The translations under genes and the position numbers were made by a program. A stretch of 64,000 nt of DNA from Coriobacteriaceae bacterium (GTDB lineage Bacteria; Actinomycetota; Coriobacteriia; Coriobacteriales; QAMH01): the NCBI GenBank assembly GCA_025992705.1, contig DAJPGJ010000001.1, positions 1,364,001 to 1,428,000 of the forward strand, in the 5' to 3' direction. Within the stretch, counting starts at the first letter, position 1; every line of letters begins with the position of its first letter. Shown in pieces: positions 44,578 through 52,949 of the stretch. A model generated the notes under the pieces. It did no database searches. It was not told where the DNA came from and saw nothing but the letters and a program-made list of their open reading frames with translations.

Positions 44578-45897
44578 CTAGCTATTGACCGGCGTACCAT
44601 CCTTGCGGTAGTAGCGCTTCATGAGGAAGATCGCGACCACGATTGAGACGACGTCAGCGGCGATGATGAAGAAGGCCAGGGAAATGGCATTTCCCGTCCC
44701 CGCAATAATCGCCGTCGCAATGGCCGGAGCCATGCCGCCGAAAACGGCGGCTGCGAGGTTATAGGCAAGGCCGACACCGCTGTTGCGCGTTTCGGTGGGG
44801 TACACCTCGGATGCCGCCGTCGCCACTGCCACCGCGTTGAGTGACTGGAAGGGAAGCAGGCATGCAAGGGCGCAGATCATGATCATCACGGCATGCCCGT
44901 TGATGACGGCCCAGAAGACCGGGTAGGCAAGCACGATGAATCCCAGGCACGCGATGATGACGGACTTCCTGCGCCCGAACTTATCCGCGAACATGCCCGC
45001 AAACGGGCAGAGGACCAAATATACGGCAACGACGGCGGTATTGACGATAAAGCCCTCGAGCATGGTCCCGCCGACGAACTCCTTGATATAGGTAGGCAGG
45101 TAGGTCACCAACAGGTAGTAGGAGACGCTGGTGCCGGCAAGCAGGCCGATGTTGGTGATCATGGCGACCCAGTGCTTCTTGAAGAGGACCTTGACGGGCG
45201 TGTGATCTTCCTCGGCGGCCTTCTTCTGCTCCTTCATCTTCTCGAACTCGGGAGGCTCGGGCACGCTTTTGCGCAAGTAGACGCCATAGATGGCAACGAC
45301 GATGCCGATGAGGAACGGAATGCGCCAACCGCAGGCGTAGAGGTCGGGCTGGGATAGGACCGACGTGCAGATCAGACCGGTGATGGATCCGATGAGCATG
45401 CCGACGCCGACGCTGAACGGCTGCCAGCTGACGAGGAAGGAGGTGTTCTTGCCGTTGTTGAACTCGGAGATGAACGTGAGGGCGGATCCGAATTCGCCAC
45501 CAGTCGCCAGACCCTGCAGCAAGCGCAGGACCGTGAGCAGGATGGGCGCCATGATGCCGATCTGCTCATAGGTCGGCAGACACCCCATGAGCATGGTGCA
45601 TATGCCTATCGCCATGATGGTGACGGTGAGCGACTTCACGCGCCCGTGCTTATCCGCGTAGGCTCCCATGATGAGGCCGCCAATGGGACGCACGACGAAG
45701 CCGACGCCAAACACCATGAAACTCATGAGAATGCCGACAACGGGATCTTCGGACGTGAAGAACTCCGCGGAAATGACAACCGCAAAGTAACCGTATAGGC
45801 CATAGTCGTACCATTCCAGGACGTTACCCAGGCATCCAGAGAGTATCGACTTGAAAAGCGATGCGTTCTTCTGGGCGGGTTGAACTTCTTTTGCCAT
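44578..45897 (-). CDS. MFS transporter, metabolite:H+ symporter (MHS) family
   Basis: 439 residues, 12 membrane helices. The start at 45897 follows AAGGGGAG. GNVLEWYDYGLYGYFAVVISAEFF, RPIGGLIMGAYADKHGRVKSL and LLQGLATGGEFGSA are diagnostic of MHS-family proton symporters (ProP, ShiA, KgtP relatives) that import carboxylic or aromatic acids and betaines. A promoter carrying the shared island box lies about 170 bp upstream. Probable importer of the island substrate; specificity unknown. Confidence 0.92.
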   Translation of the reverse strand: MAKEVQPAQKNASLFKSILSGCLGNVLEWYDYGLYGYFAVVISAEFFTSEDPVVGILMSFMVFGVGFVVRPIGGLIMGAYADKHGRVKSLTVTIMAIGICTMLMGCLPTYEQIGIMAPILLTVLRLLQGLATGGEFGSALTFISEFNNGKNTSFLVSWQPFSVGVGMLIGSITGLICTSVLSQPDLYACGWRIPFLIGIVVAIYGVYLRKSVPEPPEFEKMKEQKKAAEEDHTPVKVLFKKHWVAMITNIGLLAGTSVSYYLLVTYLPTYIKEFVGGTMLEGFIVNTAVVAVYLVLCPFAGMFADKFGRRKSVIIACLGFIVLAYPVFWAVINGHAVMIMICALACLLPFQSLNAVAVATAASEVYPTETRNSGVGLAYNLAAAVFGGMAPAIATAIIAGTGNAISLAFFIIAADVVSIVVAIFLMKRYYRKDGTPVNS

Positions 45898-46064
45898 GCG
45901 TGCTCCCCTTTCGTGAAGACCTCCATGCGCCCCAAAACAAGCTGCTCCATGTGCGGGAGTCCGGTATCGCGAGGCGCCTTCCCATCTGCATCTACGCCCG
46001 TGCAAAGCATTGCGATCGACACGATCGGGCTACGGGAAGATGCATGTATCCCATCTAAGGGAAA

Positions 46065-46130
46065 TGGTATGGCCGGCAGGGAACGGCGCTCAATAACGCA
46101 CAAATAAGTTAGTCCTTACCAAAAGGTAAG
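46065..46130 (-). promoter_or_regulatory. Island promoter C: 18-bp box plus a second palindrome
   Basis: Minus strand: box TAACTTATTTGTGCGTTA (46111-46094) abuts TTGAGC (-35, 46093-46088), then a 17-bp spacer and ATACCA (or 18 bp and TACCAT). Just upstream is a perfect palindrome, cttacc-aaaa-ggtaag (46115-46130), a further candidate operator. It faces the MHS transporter gene. Confidence 0.7.
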
Positions 46131-46138
46131 ATATGGAG

Positions 46139-46174
46139 GGAAAAGGCTTCCCGCCTCGACCAAAACGGGAAGCC
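46139..46174 (-). terminator. Terminator of the HxlR-SDR-enoate reductase operon
   Basis: A perfect 9-bp stem (ggcttcccg / cgggaagcc, 12-nt loop) followed on the minus strand by ttttccc, 22 bp after the reductase stop. Confidence 0.8.
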
Positions 46175-46195
46175 CTCGAGCAATGGTTCGAGCGA

Positions 46196-48256
46196 CTAAA
46201 TCCGGCATGCAGCCTCTCTGCCATCGATGATGGCGTGCTTGACGAACGCGTTATCGCCTCCCAGCGTGGAACCAATCTCCACGACCTCGACACCCGCGTT
46301 CCTGAGCTCATCGCAAAACGTGGCATCGCGCTTCTCGGGAAGCATGACGAGAACGCTGTCGCAGCCAAAGGTGCGCTCCCTGCCATCCACCTCCGCAATG
46401 ACGAGACCCTTGCGGATCTCCTTGCATGTGGCATTGTGCACGACCTCGACGCCGTTTTCCTCGAACCAGGGCTCCAAACGCACCTTGTATGGCACGGGCA
46501 CCAATCCGCCGATGTCATCGTCTTCCGAGAGCAGCGTGACATCCTTTCCGCAGTGGGCCATGAACGTTGCGCACTGCGCACCCTCGGCACCGGCACCCAA
46601 AACGACTATCTTCTTGCCCACGGGCATGAAATGCCTGCTCGCCTTATGTATGAACTCGGGGCTGAAGAGCTTGAGCGGGAGTTTCGCGAGCTTCGAAAGA
46701 CCGGGGATGGTGTACACGTTGCCGCCGTCGATACCGGGAATATCGGGAATCAGATATGGCGAGCTGTTGGCGAGAATGACCACATCGGGTCTCTCTCGCC
46801 TGACGAGCTCTGCCGAGGCCTCCTCGTTGAGATGCACCCGCACGTCGGACTTGCCCACCATGGTGGTGAGGTAATCGTAGATGGGCATGATGTCCTCGAC
46901 CTTGTTGCCCTTGATCATCGATGCCAGCTTGAGCCTACCACCTAGCTCGCCGGACCTCTCGTACAAGTCCACGTCATGGCCGCGAGCCGCCGCGTCAATG
47001 GCCGCCTGCATGCCAGCAGGACCTCCGCCGATGACCATCACCTTCTTCCTTTCACTGACAGGCGTAAGGGCGAGCTCCTTCTCGCGCCCGAGCGCGGGGT
47101 TCACACGGCAGATACGCGGTGAGACGAGCGGGTCCTGGCACGACCCGCAGCGATTGCACCGGCGAATCTCGTCGATGCGTCCCTCCTTCACCTTGTTGGG
47201 AAACTCGGGGTCTGCCCACAGGTAGCGACCAAAGCCGATGATATCGGCATAGCCTTCCTCGAGCGCGCGCTCGCCCTTGACCTCGTCCATGCGACCGACG
47301 CACACGACAGGCACCTTGACGGCATCGTGGATGTACTTTGCCGCCGGAAGCAGCAGTCCCATGTCCTCGTAGTCCTTCATGTAAGGACGCATGTGGGGCT
47401 CGGGGTCGGGATACGGAAAGTAATCCGGAATGAAGCGGAACGGAAGCTCGCCATAACCATATCCGGTCACGCTGATGTATTGGTATCCAATCATCTCGAG
47501 CGCTATGGCGGTGTCGCGCGCCATGTCGGGCGTGATGCCGTTATTTCCCGTCAAGGGCGAGAACTCGATGCCGTTGATGCGCGTGCCGATGAGAAAGTCG
47601 GGACCGCATGCCTGCCGAATCATCTGGTAGAGCTCTGCCATGACACGCGTACGATTGGCCACGTTCTCGAAGGCATACTCGTCATCACGCTTGTTCCATA
47701 TGGGGCTGAGGAAGCTGTTGAGCAGGTATCCATGTGCGGCATGCACCTCGACACCGTCAAATCCGGCCTTCTTCATGCGCACGGCGCCCTCGACGATGAG
47801 CTTCTCCTTCTCGTGAATCTCCTCGACCGAGAGCCCGCGTGTCGCGCGCCCCTCGGGTTCGGGAATGGGAAGGTCCTCGGTCTCGATTGTCGACGAGCTG
47901 AAGGGTCGCCCTTCGCCGAGTACGGCCGCGGAAGGCCCACCATGGTGAAGCTGGCCTATGATATAGCTATCGTGACGATGCACGGCCTCCGCGAGCTCGG
48001 TCAAGCCCGGGATGAACTTGTCATCCCAGACGTTGCAGTAGCGCCCGGGCATGTCATCCCACATAACGCCACCGATGACCACGGCCGCCGCGCCGCCTGC
48101 GGCGATGCTCTCGTACAAGCCGATTGCCGCGCTTCCATCGGCGGTGCCGTCATCGTTCCAGCGAAACGTTGACTGGCCCGTCTTCATGATGCGGTTCTTG
48201 AAGATAATCTTCGGCGTGATCTCCAGCGGAGACATAAGTTTTTCGAAGCCACCCAT
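46196..48256 (-). CDS. Enoate reductase-like flavoprotein (OYE + 4Fe-4S + FAD/NAD domains), copy 1
   Basis: 686 residues in the 2,4-dienoyl-CoA reductase / 2-enoate reductase / BaiCD-BaiH superfamily. FMN-binding TIM barrel at 1-360 with GQLHHGG and HAAHGYLLNSFLSP (probable acid Tyr177), a 4Fe-4S site Cys367-x2-Cys370-x2-Cys373-x9-Cys383, then an FAD domain (GGGPAG at 410-415) and an NAD domain (GAGAEGAQCA). Electrons flow NADH to FAD to Fe-S to FMN and reduce a C=C next to a carbonyl. Last gene of the HxlR-SDR operon. Steroid, bile acid and flavonoid substrates are all possible. Confidence 0.92.
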   Translation of the reverse strand: MGGFEKLMSPLEITPKIIFKNRIMKTGQSTFRWNDDGTADGSAAIGLYESIAAGGAAAVVIGGVMWDDMPGRYCNVWDDKFIPGLTELAEAVHRHDSYIIGQLHHGGPSAAVLGEGRPFSSSTIETEDLPIPEPEGRATRGLSVEEIHEKEKLIVEGAVRMKKAGFDGVEVHAAHGYLLNSFLSPIWNKRDDEYAFENVANRTRVMAELYQMIRQACGPDFLIGTRINGIEFSPLTGNNGITPDMARDTAIALEMIGYQYISVTGYGYGELPFRFIPDYFPYPDPEPHMRPYMKDYEDMGLLLPAAKYIHDAVKVPVVCVGRMDEVKGERALEEGYADIIGFGRYLWADPEFPNKVKEGRIDEIRRCNRCGSCQDPLVSPRICRVNPALGREKELALTPVSERKKVMVIGGGPAGMQAAIDAAARGHDVDLYERSGELGGRLKLASMIKGNKVEDIMPIYDYLTTMVGKSDVRVHLNEEASAELVRRERPDVVILANSSPYLIPDIPGIDGGNVYTIPGLSKLAKLPLKLFSPEFIHKASRHFMPVGKKIVVLGAGAEGAQCATFMAHCGKDVTLLSEDDDIGGLVPVPYKVRLEPWFEENGVEVVHNATCKEIRKGLVIAEVDGRERTFGCDSVLVMLPEKRDATFCDELRNAGVEVVEIGSTLGGDNAFVKHAIIDGREAACRI

Positions 48257-48276
48257 GGATTGATTCCTCCAATGTC

Positions 48277-49023
48277 CTAGAACAGCGTAAAGCCGCCATC
48301 CTCAACCAAGGTCTCGCCGGTAACGTAGGAAGCGTCGTCACTTGCCAGGAACAGCGCGACGTTTGCGGCCTCCTCGGGAGCGCCATAGCGGCCCATGGGA
48401 ATGTTGGCGAGAAACTGCGCGTTACGCTCGGGGTCATTCCTCGTGCCCTCGGTGATGCGCGTCATGCTCGTGCCCGGCCCGAAGGCATTGACGCGGATTC
48501 CATGTTCGGCAAGCTCCAGGGCGAGCCATTTGGTCAGCTGGGACACACCCGCCTTGCTGGCGGCGTACGCGCCGGTGTTCTTGGAGACCGTGCGCGACGT
48601 GCATGAGCTCGTGTTGACGATGGCGCCCTTTATTCCGCGTTCGATCATCGACTTCGCCACGGCCTGGTCCATCCAGAAGCAGCCATTGAGGTTGATGTCG
48701 ATGACGCGCCGCCATTCCTCCTCGGTCGTGCTCTGCACGCTCCCGCGTCTGATGACGCCTGCGTTGCTGAAAAGGATGTCGATATGCCCGTATGCCTCGA
48801 GCACCTCGTCAACCACCTTGTTGCACATGGCGTAATCGGCAACGTCGAGGGGATAGATCGTGATGTTCTCGTTGCCCTCGAATTCGCGTGCCAACGTGTC
48901 ACCCTCGATATCGAGCGCCGCGACCTTGGCACCCTCTTCGAGAAGGCGGCAGACAATGCAATGGCCAATGCCGTTTGCCGCGCCCGTCACCACGGCCACC
49001 TTATCCTCGAACCTCTTGCCCAT
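48277..49023 (-). CDS. Short-chain dehydrogenase/reductase (island copy 2)
   Basis: 248-residue classical SDR: TGAANGIG cofactor loop, DIEGD, SNAG (instead of NNAG), Ser in NTSSCTS, Tyr/Lys in YAASK. It shares long stretches with the SDR at 38995 (PGTSMTRITEGTRNDPERNA; GRYGxxEE; ASDDAS), so the island arose partly by duplication. Lies 24 bp after the HxlR gene and 20 bp before the enoate reductase, in one operon. Likely interconverts an alcohol and the ketone handled by the reductase. Confidence 0.9.
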   Translation of the reverse strand: MGKRFEDKVAVVTGAANGIGHCIVCRLLEEGAKVAALDIEGDTLAREFEGNENITIYPLDVADYAMCNKVVDEVLEAYGHIDILFSNAGVIRRGSVQSTTEEEWRRVIDINLNGCFWMDQAVAKSMIERGIKGAIVNTSSCTSRTVSKNTGAYAASKAGVSQLTKWLALELAEHGIRVNAFGPGTSMTRITEGTRNDPERNAQFLANIPMGRYGAPEEAANVALFLASDDASYVTGETLVEDGGFTLF

Positions 49024-49047
49024 CGTTTCTCCTTATCTTTTACTGGT

Positions 49048-49539
49048 CTATTCTTCTGCCTCGTCCTCGTCACACGCGGTGTCGAAGTACCAGACAATGT
49101 GCTCGCGCGTCTTGTCGATCTTGCCGTCCTCACCCACGGTGCCGTATTCGAGCTTGCCATCGTTGAGGAAGCCCTTCGTTTGCTTGAGTGCCTCAACCGA
49201 GAAGTTACGGTGCACGACGCCCCAATCGCGAATGAGATACAGGAGGTTTGCCATGCTGATGCCGTCTGGCGTGAGGAGATAGTCGACCCACAGGGGCTTG
49301 TCTTCGACCACGACGCGTTCGAGCATGCCCGTCTCCTCGAGCTCGTTGAGATGCTGCGAGAACATCTTGTCCGATATCTTGTACGGGATGATCTTCTTGA
49401 GCTCGCCGTAGCGCGCACGTTGATGAGGTTGCAAGCTCAGGTACCAGATGATGAACGGCTTCCACTTGCCACCCAAGATCTTTGTGAGGACCTGCGTGAG
49501 CATGCATGAGGTTAACCTGTCGATACTGTTAGGATCCAT
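49048..49539 (-). CDS. HxlR-family transcriptional regulator
   Basis: 163 residues from the ATG at 49539; a GTG at 49560 in frame is less likely because the ribosome site (GGGAGG) lies between. The HxlR winged helix is clear: LGGKWKPFIIWYLS, RYGELKKIIPYKISDKMFSQHLNELEETGML and YLLTPDG; a Cys near residue 12 sits where HypR/QorR-type sensors carry their redox Cys. It is the only transcription factor in the island and the best candidate to bind the 18-bp box. Its own promoter contains a G10 tract. Confidence 0.92.
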   Translation of the reverse strand: MDPNSIDRLTSCMLTQVLTKILGGKWKPFIIWYLSLQPHQRARYGELKKIIPYKISDKMFSQHLNELEETGMLERVVVEDKPLWVDYLLTPDGISMANLLYLIRDWGVVHRNFSVEALKQTKGFLNDGKLEYGTVGEDGKIDKTREHIVWYFDTACDEDEAEE

Positions 49540-49628
49540 CACAATCGCCTCCCGAGCCACGCCATTACCTCGACCGGCCTCTGGTCAAAGACACTCACGG
49601 ATTCCCTGCGCAATGGAGATGCAAGGAG

Positions 49629-49657
49629 ATTATTATTGCCCCCCCCCCTGAAAGCAA
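49629..49657 (-). promoter_or_regulatory. Putative phase-variable promoter with a G10 spacer
   Basis: Minus strand: TTGCTT (-35, 49657-49652), spacer tca + ten G + caat (exactly 17 bp), AATAAT (-10, 49634-49629). The homopolymer is at 49639-49648. Gain or loss of one G shifts the spacer to 18 or 16 bp. It lies about 90 bp upstream of the HxlR start and would control HxlR-SDR-reductase. No other C/G run of this length occurs in the window that I noticed. Confidence 0.6.
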
Positions 49658-49740
49658 TCACAGAGCCAGGGGGTTTGTGGTAGATACGGGACCGAAGATA
49701 TGTCCTCATCGACGCCTGCCTCCCCCGCCTATAACGACAT

Positions 49741-49766
49741 GGGGCCGGACTCGTCGAGCCCGGCCC
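49741..49766. terminator. Hairpin after the EthD gene
   Basis: gggccgg-ctcg / cgag-ccggccc forms a 12-bp stem with one G-T and a 1-2 nt loop, 46 bp after the EthD stop and before the HxlR promoter. The T-run is poor, so termination efficiency is uncertain. Confidence 0.5.
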
Positions 49767-49811
49767 AAACCACCACACTTCAAGCTAGGTTCGCTATCTG
49801 GCAATGGCAAG

Positions 49812-50507
49812 CTAGAGTATGTCGTGCACCTCGGTAAGATACGTGTTAATCGCACCGATAAACTCGCTGCCATGCTGCGACGTCCTCTTGAACTCGGGAG
49901 AGTCGTAGCATTCGTTGAAGGCATCCATGTTCTCGAACCAGAACTCGACGACGCCCTCGACAGGAAGCTCGTCATAATGGACGGAAACGCCGTTGACGAT
50001 GCGATCGATCACGAGATTCTGCGCATAGCCAACGTAACCCGGCATGGTGTGCACCATTTCGGTGTGAACGTCCCACCACTGGTACATCCACTCCTCGGCG
50101 CTCACGCCCTCGGCTCGACCCATGAACGACACGCGCTTGATAAGCGGCTTGTCGCCATTCAACAAGTATTTGGGAGTGTGTTTCACGAACTTCTTCACGC
50201 AAACGAGAATGGGATTATGCGGGTCAGCGAACTTCGGAACGTCATCGGCACCCTTGCCGTCTAACGACATGACGCCCTCGACCATGTCGCCATAGCTATC
50301 AAACTGCAGCTCGGAATAGCCATCGATGATGATGGGACCCTGGCCCAAGGGATGACGATGCTCGTTGTCGCATACCGCATGCTGAGAGTAATGGCGCAGG
50401 TTCTTCATCTCTGCGGCGATGGGACCATGGACGTTGAGCCAGTAATCCTTGAACTCTTCTTGCGTCGTGCCCTCTTTGCGCTTCAAGAGACCCATTCTGC
50501 TAATCAT
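49812..50507 (-). CDS. EthD-like protein, two-domain (island copy 3)
   Basis: 231 residues. The first half is a good EthD unit (GLLKRKEGTTQEEFKDYWLNVHGPIAAEM); the second repeats it (VSAEEWMYQWWDVHTEMVHTMPGYVGYAQNLVIDR). It is the least diverged of the three island copies from canonical EthD. AAGGAGAG precedes the ATG. Monocistronic from promoter B, divergent from the second enoate reductase, so the two are co-controlled. Probable substrate-binding or accessory partner of the reductase. Confidence 0.82.
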   Translation of the reverse strand: MISRMGLLKRKEGTTQEEFKDYWLNVHGPIAAEMKNLRHYSQHAVCDNEHRHPLGQGPIIIDGYSELQFDSYGDMVEGVMSLDGKGADDVPKFADPHNPILVCVKKFVKHTPKYLLNGDKPLIKRVSFMGRAEGVSAEEWMYQWWDVHTEMVHTMPGYVGYAQNLVIDRIVNGVSVHYDELPVEGVVEFWFENMDAFNECYDSPEFKRTSQHGSEFIGAINTYLTEVHDIL

Positions 50508-50557
50508 GTGTGACCACTCTCCTTAGACACCTTCATGTAGTCCTGCCTTCTCCCAAG

Positions 50558-50604
50558 ATTCTAGAAACGGGATTACGCCGAAACAATTACGCACTTAAAA
50601 GTAA
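50558..50604 (-). promoter_or_regulatory. Island promoter B: 18-bp box abutting -35
   Basis: Minus strand: box TTACTTTTAAGTGCGTAA (50604-50587), TTGTTT (-35, 50586-50581), 17-bp spacer, TAGAAT (-10, 50563-50558). The box differs from that of promoter A at one base. It drives the EthD gene at 49812-50507 with a leader of about 45 nt. Confidence 0.78.
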
Positions 50605-50656
50605 GAGGAGACATGGGAAATCCCCCGTCATCTCATCGAAGGCTGCGTAGAAGCGC

Positions 50657-50704
50657 TAACAATAAAGTGCGTACTTGGAATGCCCCTATCACGCTCCCTA
50701 TGAT
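50657..50704 (+). promoter_or_regulatory. Island promoter D: 18-bp box abutting -35
   Basis: Plus strand: box TAACAATAAAGTGCGTAC (50657-50674), TTGGAA (-35, 50675-50680), 18-bp spacer, TATGAT (-10, 50699-50704). It drives the second enoate reductase. The box keeps the GTGCGT core and its position although the left half has diverged. Confidence 0.7.
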
Positions 50705-50754
50705 GACAGCCGCACGAACGCATAGTCCCGTGTTGGCCGTCGAAAGAGGATATG

Positions 50755-52818
50755 ATGCAAGAATTCGAACATCTCATGTCACCCATCGAAATCGCTCCGA
50801 GCTTCAAGATGAAAAACAGGATCATGAAGGCGCCTCAGTCAACGTGGAGGTGGAATCTCGACGGTACCGCCGATGGCAGCGCGGGCATTGATCTGTACGA
50901 AAGCATGGCCAAGGGCGGTGTCGGTGCCATCGATATAGCCGGCATCAACTGGGAACCACCAGTAGGTGGTGGCATCTACCTCTGTGCCTACGATGACAGG
51001 TTCATCCCTGGCCTCACCGAGCTTGCCGAGCGTCTGCACCAGTACGATTGCCGCGTAATCGGCCAGCTCCATCATGGCGGCCCGCTCGCCCCCGTGCAAG
51101 GCGGCGGCAGGCCCATCTGCGCCTCGACGCTCGAAGTCGAAGACCTTCCCACCCCTCCTCCCGAGGGCCTCGCGACCCATGGTCTCACCCACGACGAGCT
51201 CGTCGAGAAACGCCAGCTTATCGTCGATGCAGCCGTGCGATTGTGGAAGGCCGGTTTTGACGGCGTGGAAATCCACGCGGCCCACGGCTACTTCCTCAAT
51301 AGCTTCCTCAGCCCCATCTGGAACCACCGCGATGACGAGTACGGCCCCCAGACGGCCGAGAGCCGCACGCGCATCATGAAGGAGATCCATGACATGGTGC
51401 GCGACGCATGCGGGCCGGACTTCGTCATAGGCACGCGCATCAACGGCCAGGAATGGTCTCCGCTCGTCTCGGGCGGCATCACGCCCGAGCTCGCCGTCGA
51501 GAATGCCAAGGCCCTCGAATCCTATGGTTACCAGTACATAAGCGTATCGGGATATGGATACGGCAAGCTCCCGTTCCGCTACTGTCCCGACTACTTCCCC
51601 TACCCCGATCCCGAGCCCTTCATGGCACCCTATATGGAGGATTTCAACGATCTTGGCATCCTCATGCCGGGAATCCGGGCCGTCAAAAAAGCCGTTGACG
51701 TTCCGGTCATCGGTGTCGGCCGCATGGATGAGGTCAAGGGCGAACGCGTGCTGCGAGAAGGGTATGCCGATATCATCGCCTACGGACGCTACCTCTGGGC
51801 CGATCCCGAGTTCGCCAACAAGGTCAAGGAGGGTCGTATCGACGAGATTCGCCGATGCAATCGCTGTGCGAGCTGCGAGGACCCCGTCACGTCCCCTCGC
51901 ATCTGCCGTGTGAACCCCGCGCTCGGACGAGAACGCGAGCTTGAGCTCAAACCCGTCGAGACAAGCAAGAAGGTCATGGTAATCGGCGGTGGCACGGCGG
52001 GAATGCAATGCGCGCTCGATGCCGCCGAACGCGGATTCGACGTGACGATATACGAGAAGAAAGGCGAGCTCGGAGGCCGCATCAAGCTTGCCTCCATGAT
52101 AAAGGGTGACAAGGACGAAGATGTCATGCCGCTTTTCGATTACCTCACCACCATGATCGAGAAGTCAAATGTCACCGTCAAGCTCAAGACCGAGGTGACG
52201 TTGGATCTCGTGAAACGAGAGAAACCGGACATCGTCGCGCTCGCAGACAGCTCGCCCTACTTCATTCCCGACATCGAGGGCATCGATCGAAAGAACGTCT
52301 TTACGATACCGGCGATGACCAAGCTCGCCTCCATCCCCATGAAGATGTTTGGTCCCAGGAAGCTCGCGACCATGAGCGAGAAGGTCTTCCCCGTCGGCAA
52401 GAAGATCGTGATTCTGGGTGCCGGCGCCGAGGGAGCCCAATGCGCGACGTTCTTGGCTCATCGCGGCAAGGAAGTCGTCCTCCTTGCCGCGACCGAAGAT
52501 GTTGGCGGCCTCGTGCCCCAAAAGTACAAGGTACGCCTCGTTCCGTGGTTCGAGGAGCATGGCGTGCGAATCGTCTATAACTCACGACTGCTGCGCATCG
52601 AGAAGAAGTCGGTGACTGTCGAGGTCGATGGGAAAGCCGAGGAAATTGCCTGCGATAGCGTGATGGTCATGCTTCCGGAGCAACATGACCCCAGCTTCTA
52701 CGAACAGCTTGCGCAGATCGTGTCCGAGGTCTACGAAATCGGCTCGACCTTAGGCGGAGACAACGCCTTCCTGAAACATGCGATGCTCGACGGACGCTTG
52801 GCGGCCGTGAAGATGTAA
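50755..52818 (+). CDS. Enoate reductase-like flavoprotein (OYE + 4Fe-4S + FAD/NAD domains), copy 2
   Basis: 687 residues, same architecture as the copy at 46196: TIM barrel with GQLHHGG and HAAHGYFLNSFLSP, Fe-S cysteines in RRCNRCASCEDP...ICRVNP, FAD loop GGGTAG (Pro of GGGPAG replaced by Thr) and NAD loop GAGAEGAQCA. The two are paralogues with different barrel loops (MWDDMPGRY versus NWEPPVGGG), so they may act on different double bonds or intermediates. The second of two adjacent ATGs is chosen for AGAGGA spacing. Driven by promoter D. Confidence 0.92.
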   Translation: MQEFEHLMSPIEIAPSFKMKNRIMKAPQSTWRWNLDGTADGSAGIDLYESMAKGGVGAIDIAGINWEPPVGGGIYLCAYDDRFIPGLTELAERLHQYDCRVIGQLHHGGPLAPVQGGGRPICASTLEVEDLPTPPPEGLATHGLTHDELVEKRQLIVDAAVRLWKAGFDGVEIHAAHGYFLNSFLSPIWNHRDDEYGPQTAESRTRIMKEIHDMVRDACGPDFVIGTRINGQEWSPLVSGGITPELAVENAKALESYGYQYISVSGYGYGKLPFRYCPDYFPYPDPEPFMAPYMEDFNDLGILMPGIRAVKKAVDVPVIGVGRMDEVKGERVLREGYADIIAYGRYLWADPEFANKVKEGRIDEIRRCNRCASCEDPVTSPRICRVNPALGRERELELKPVETSKKVMVIGGGTAGMQCALDAAERGFDVTIYEKKGELGGRIKLASMIKGDKDEDVMPLFDYLTTMIEKSNVTVKLKTEVTLDLVKREKPDIVALADSSPYFIPDIEGIDRKNVFTIPAMTKLASIPMKMFGPRKLATMSEKVFPVGKKIVILGAGAEGAQCATFLAHRGKEVVLLAATEDVGGLVPQKYKVRLVPWFEEHGVRIVYNSRLLRIEKKSVTVEVDGKAEEIACDSVMVMLPEQHDPSFYEQLAQIVSEVYEIGSTLGGDNAFLKHAMLDGRLAAVKM

Positions 52819-52906
52819 ATGCGCTCGGTCTGGGACATATAAGGGCGCAGCGTCCCAAGAGCATAGGCGCCACAGGTGTTGGCCTGCCAGCCAGCACGTC
52901 ACTCCG

Positions 52907-52937
52907 GGCGGGTGAGGGTCCCTCCTCCTCACTCGCC
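52907..52937 (+). terminator. Probable terminator after enoate reductase copy 2
   Basis: ggcgggtgag / ctcactcgcc forms a 10-bp stem with one G-U about 90 bp after the stop. The following sequence has only short T stretches. Confidence 0.45.
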
Positions 52938-52949
52938 TCCTCCTTTGTG

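Noticed and set aside
49639..49648. C10 tract as a sequencing error only
   Set aside because: Length uncertainty is possible, but the tract sits precisely in a 17-bp promoter spacer upstream of a regulator, so I kept it as a finding with read-level checking.
38219..52818. Assignment of the island as a bai (7-alpha-dehydroxylation) operon
   Set aside because: Enoate reductases and SDRs are shared classes, but no CoA ligase (BaiB), CoA transferase (BaiF) or BaiE-type dehydratase is present.
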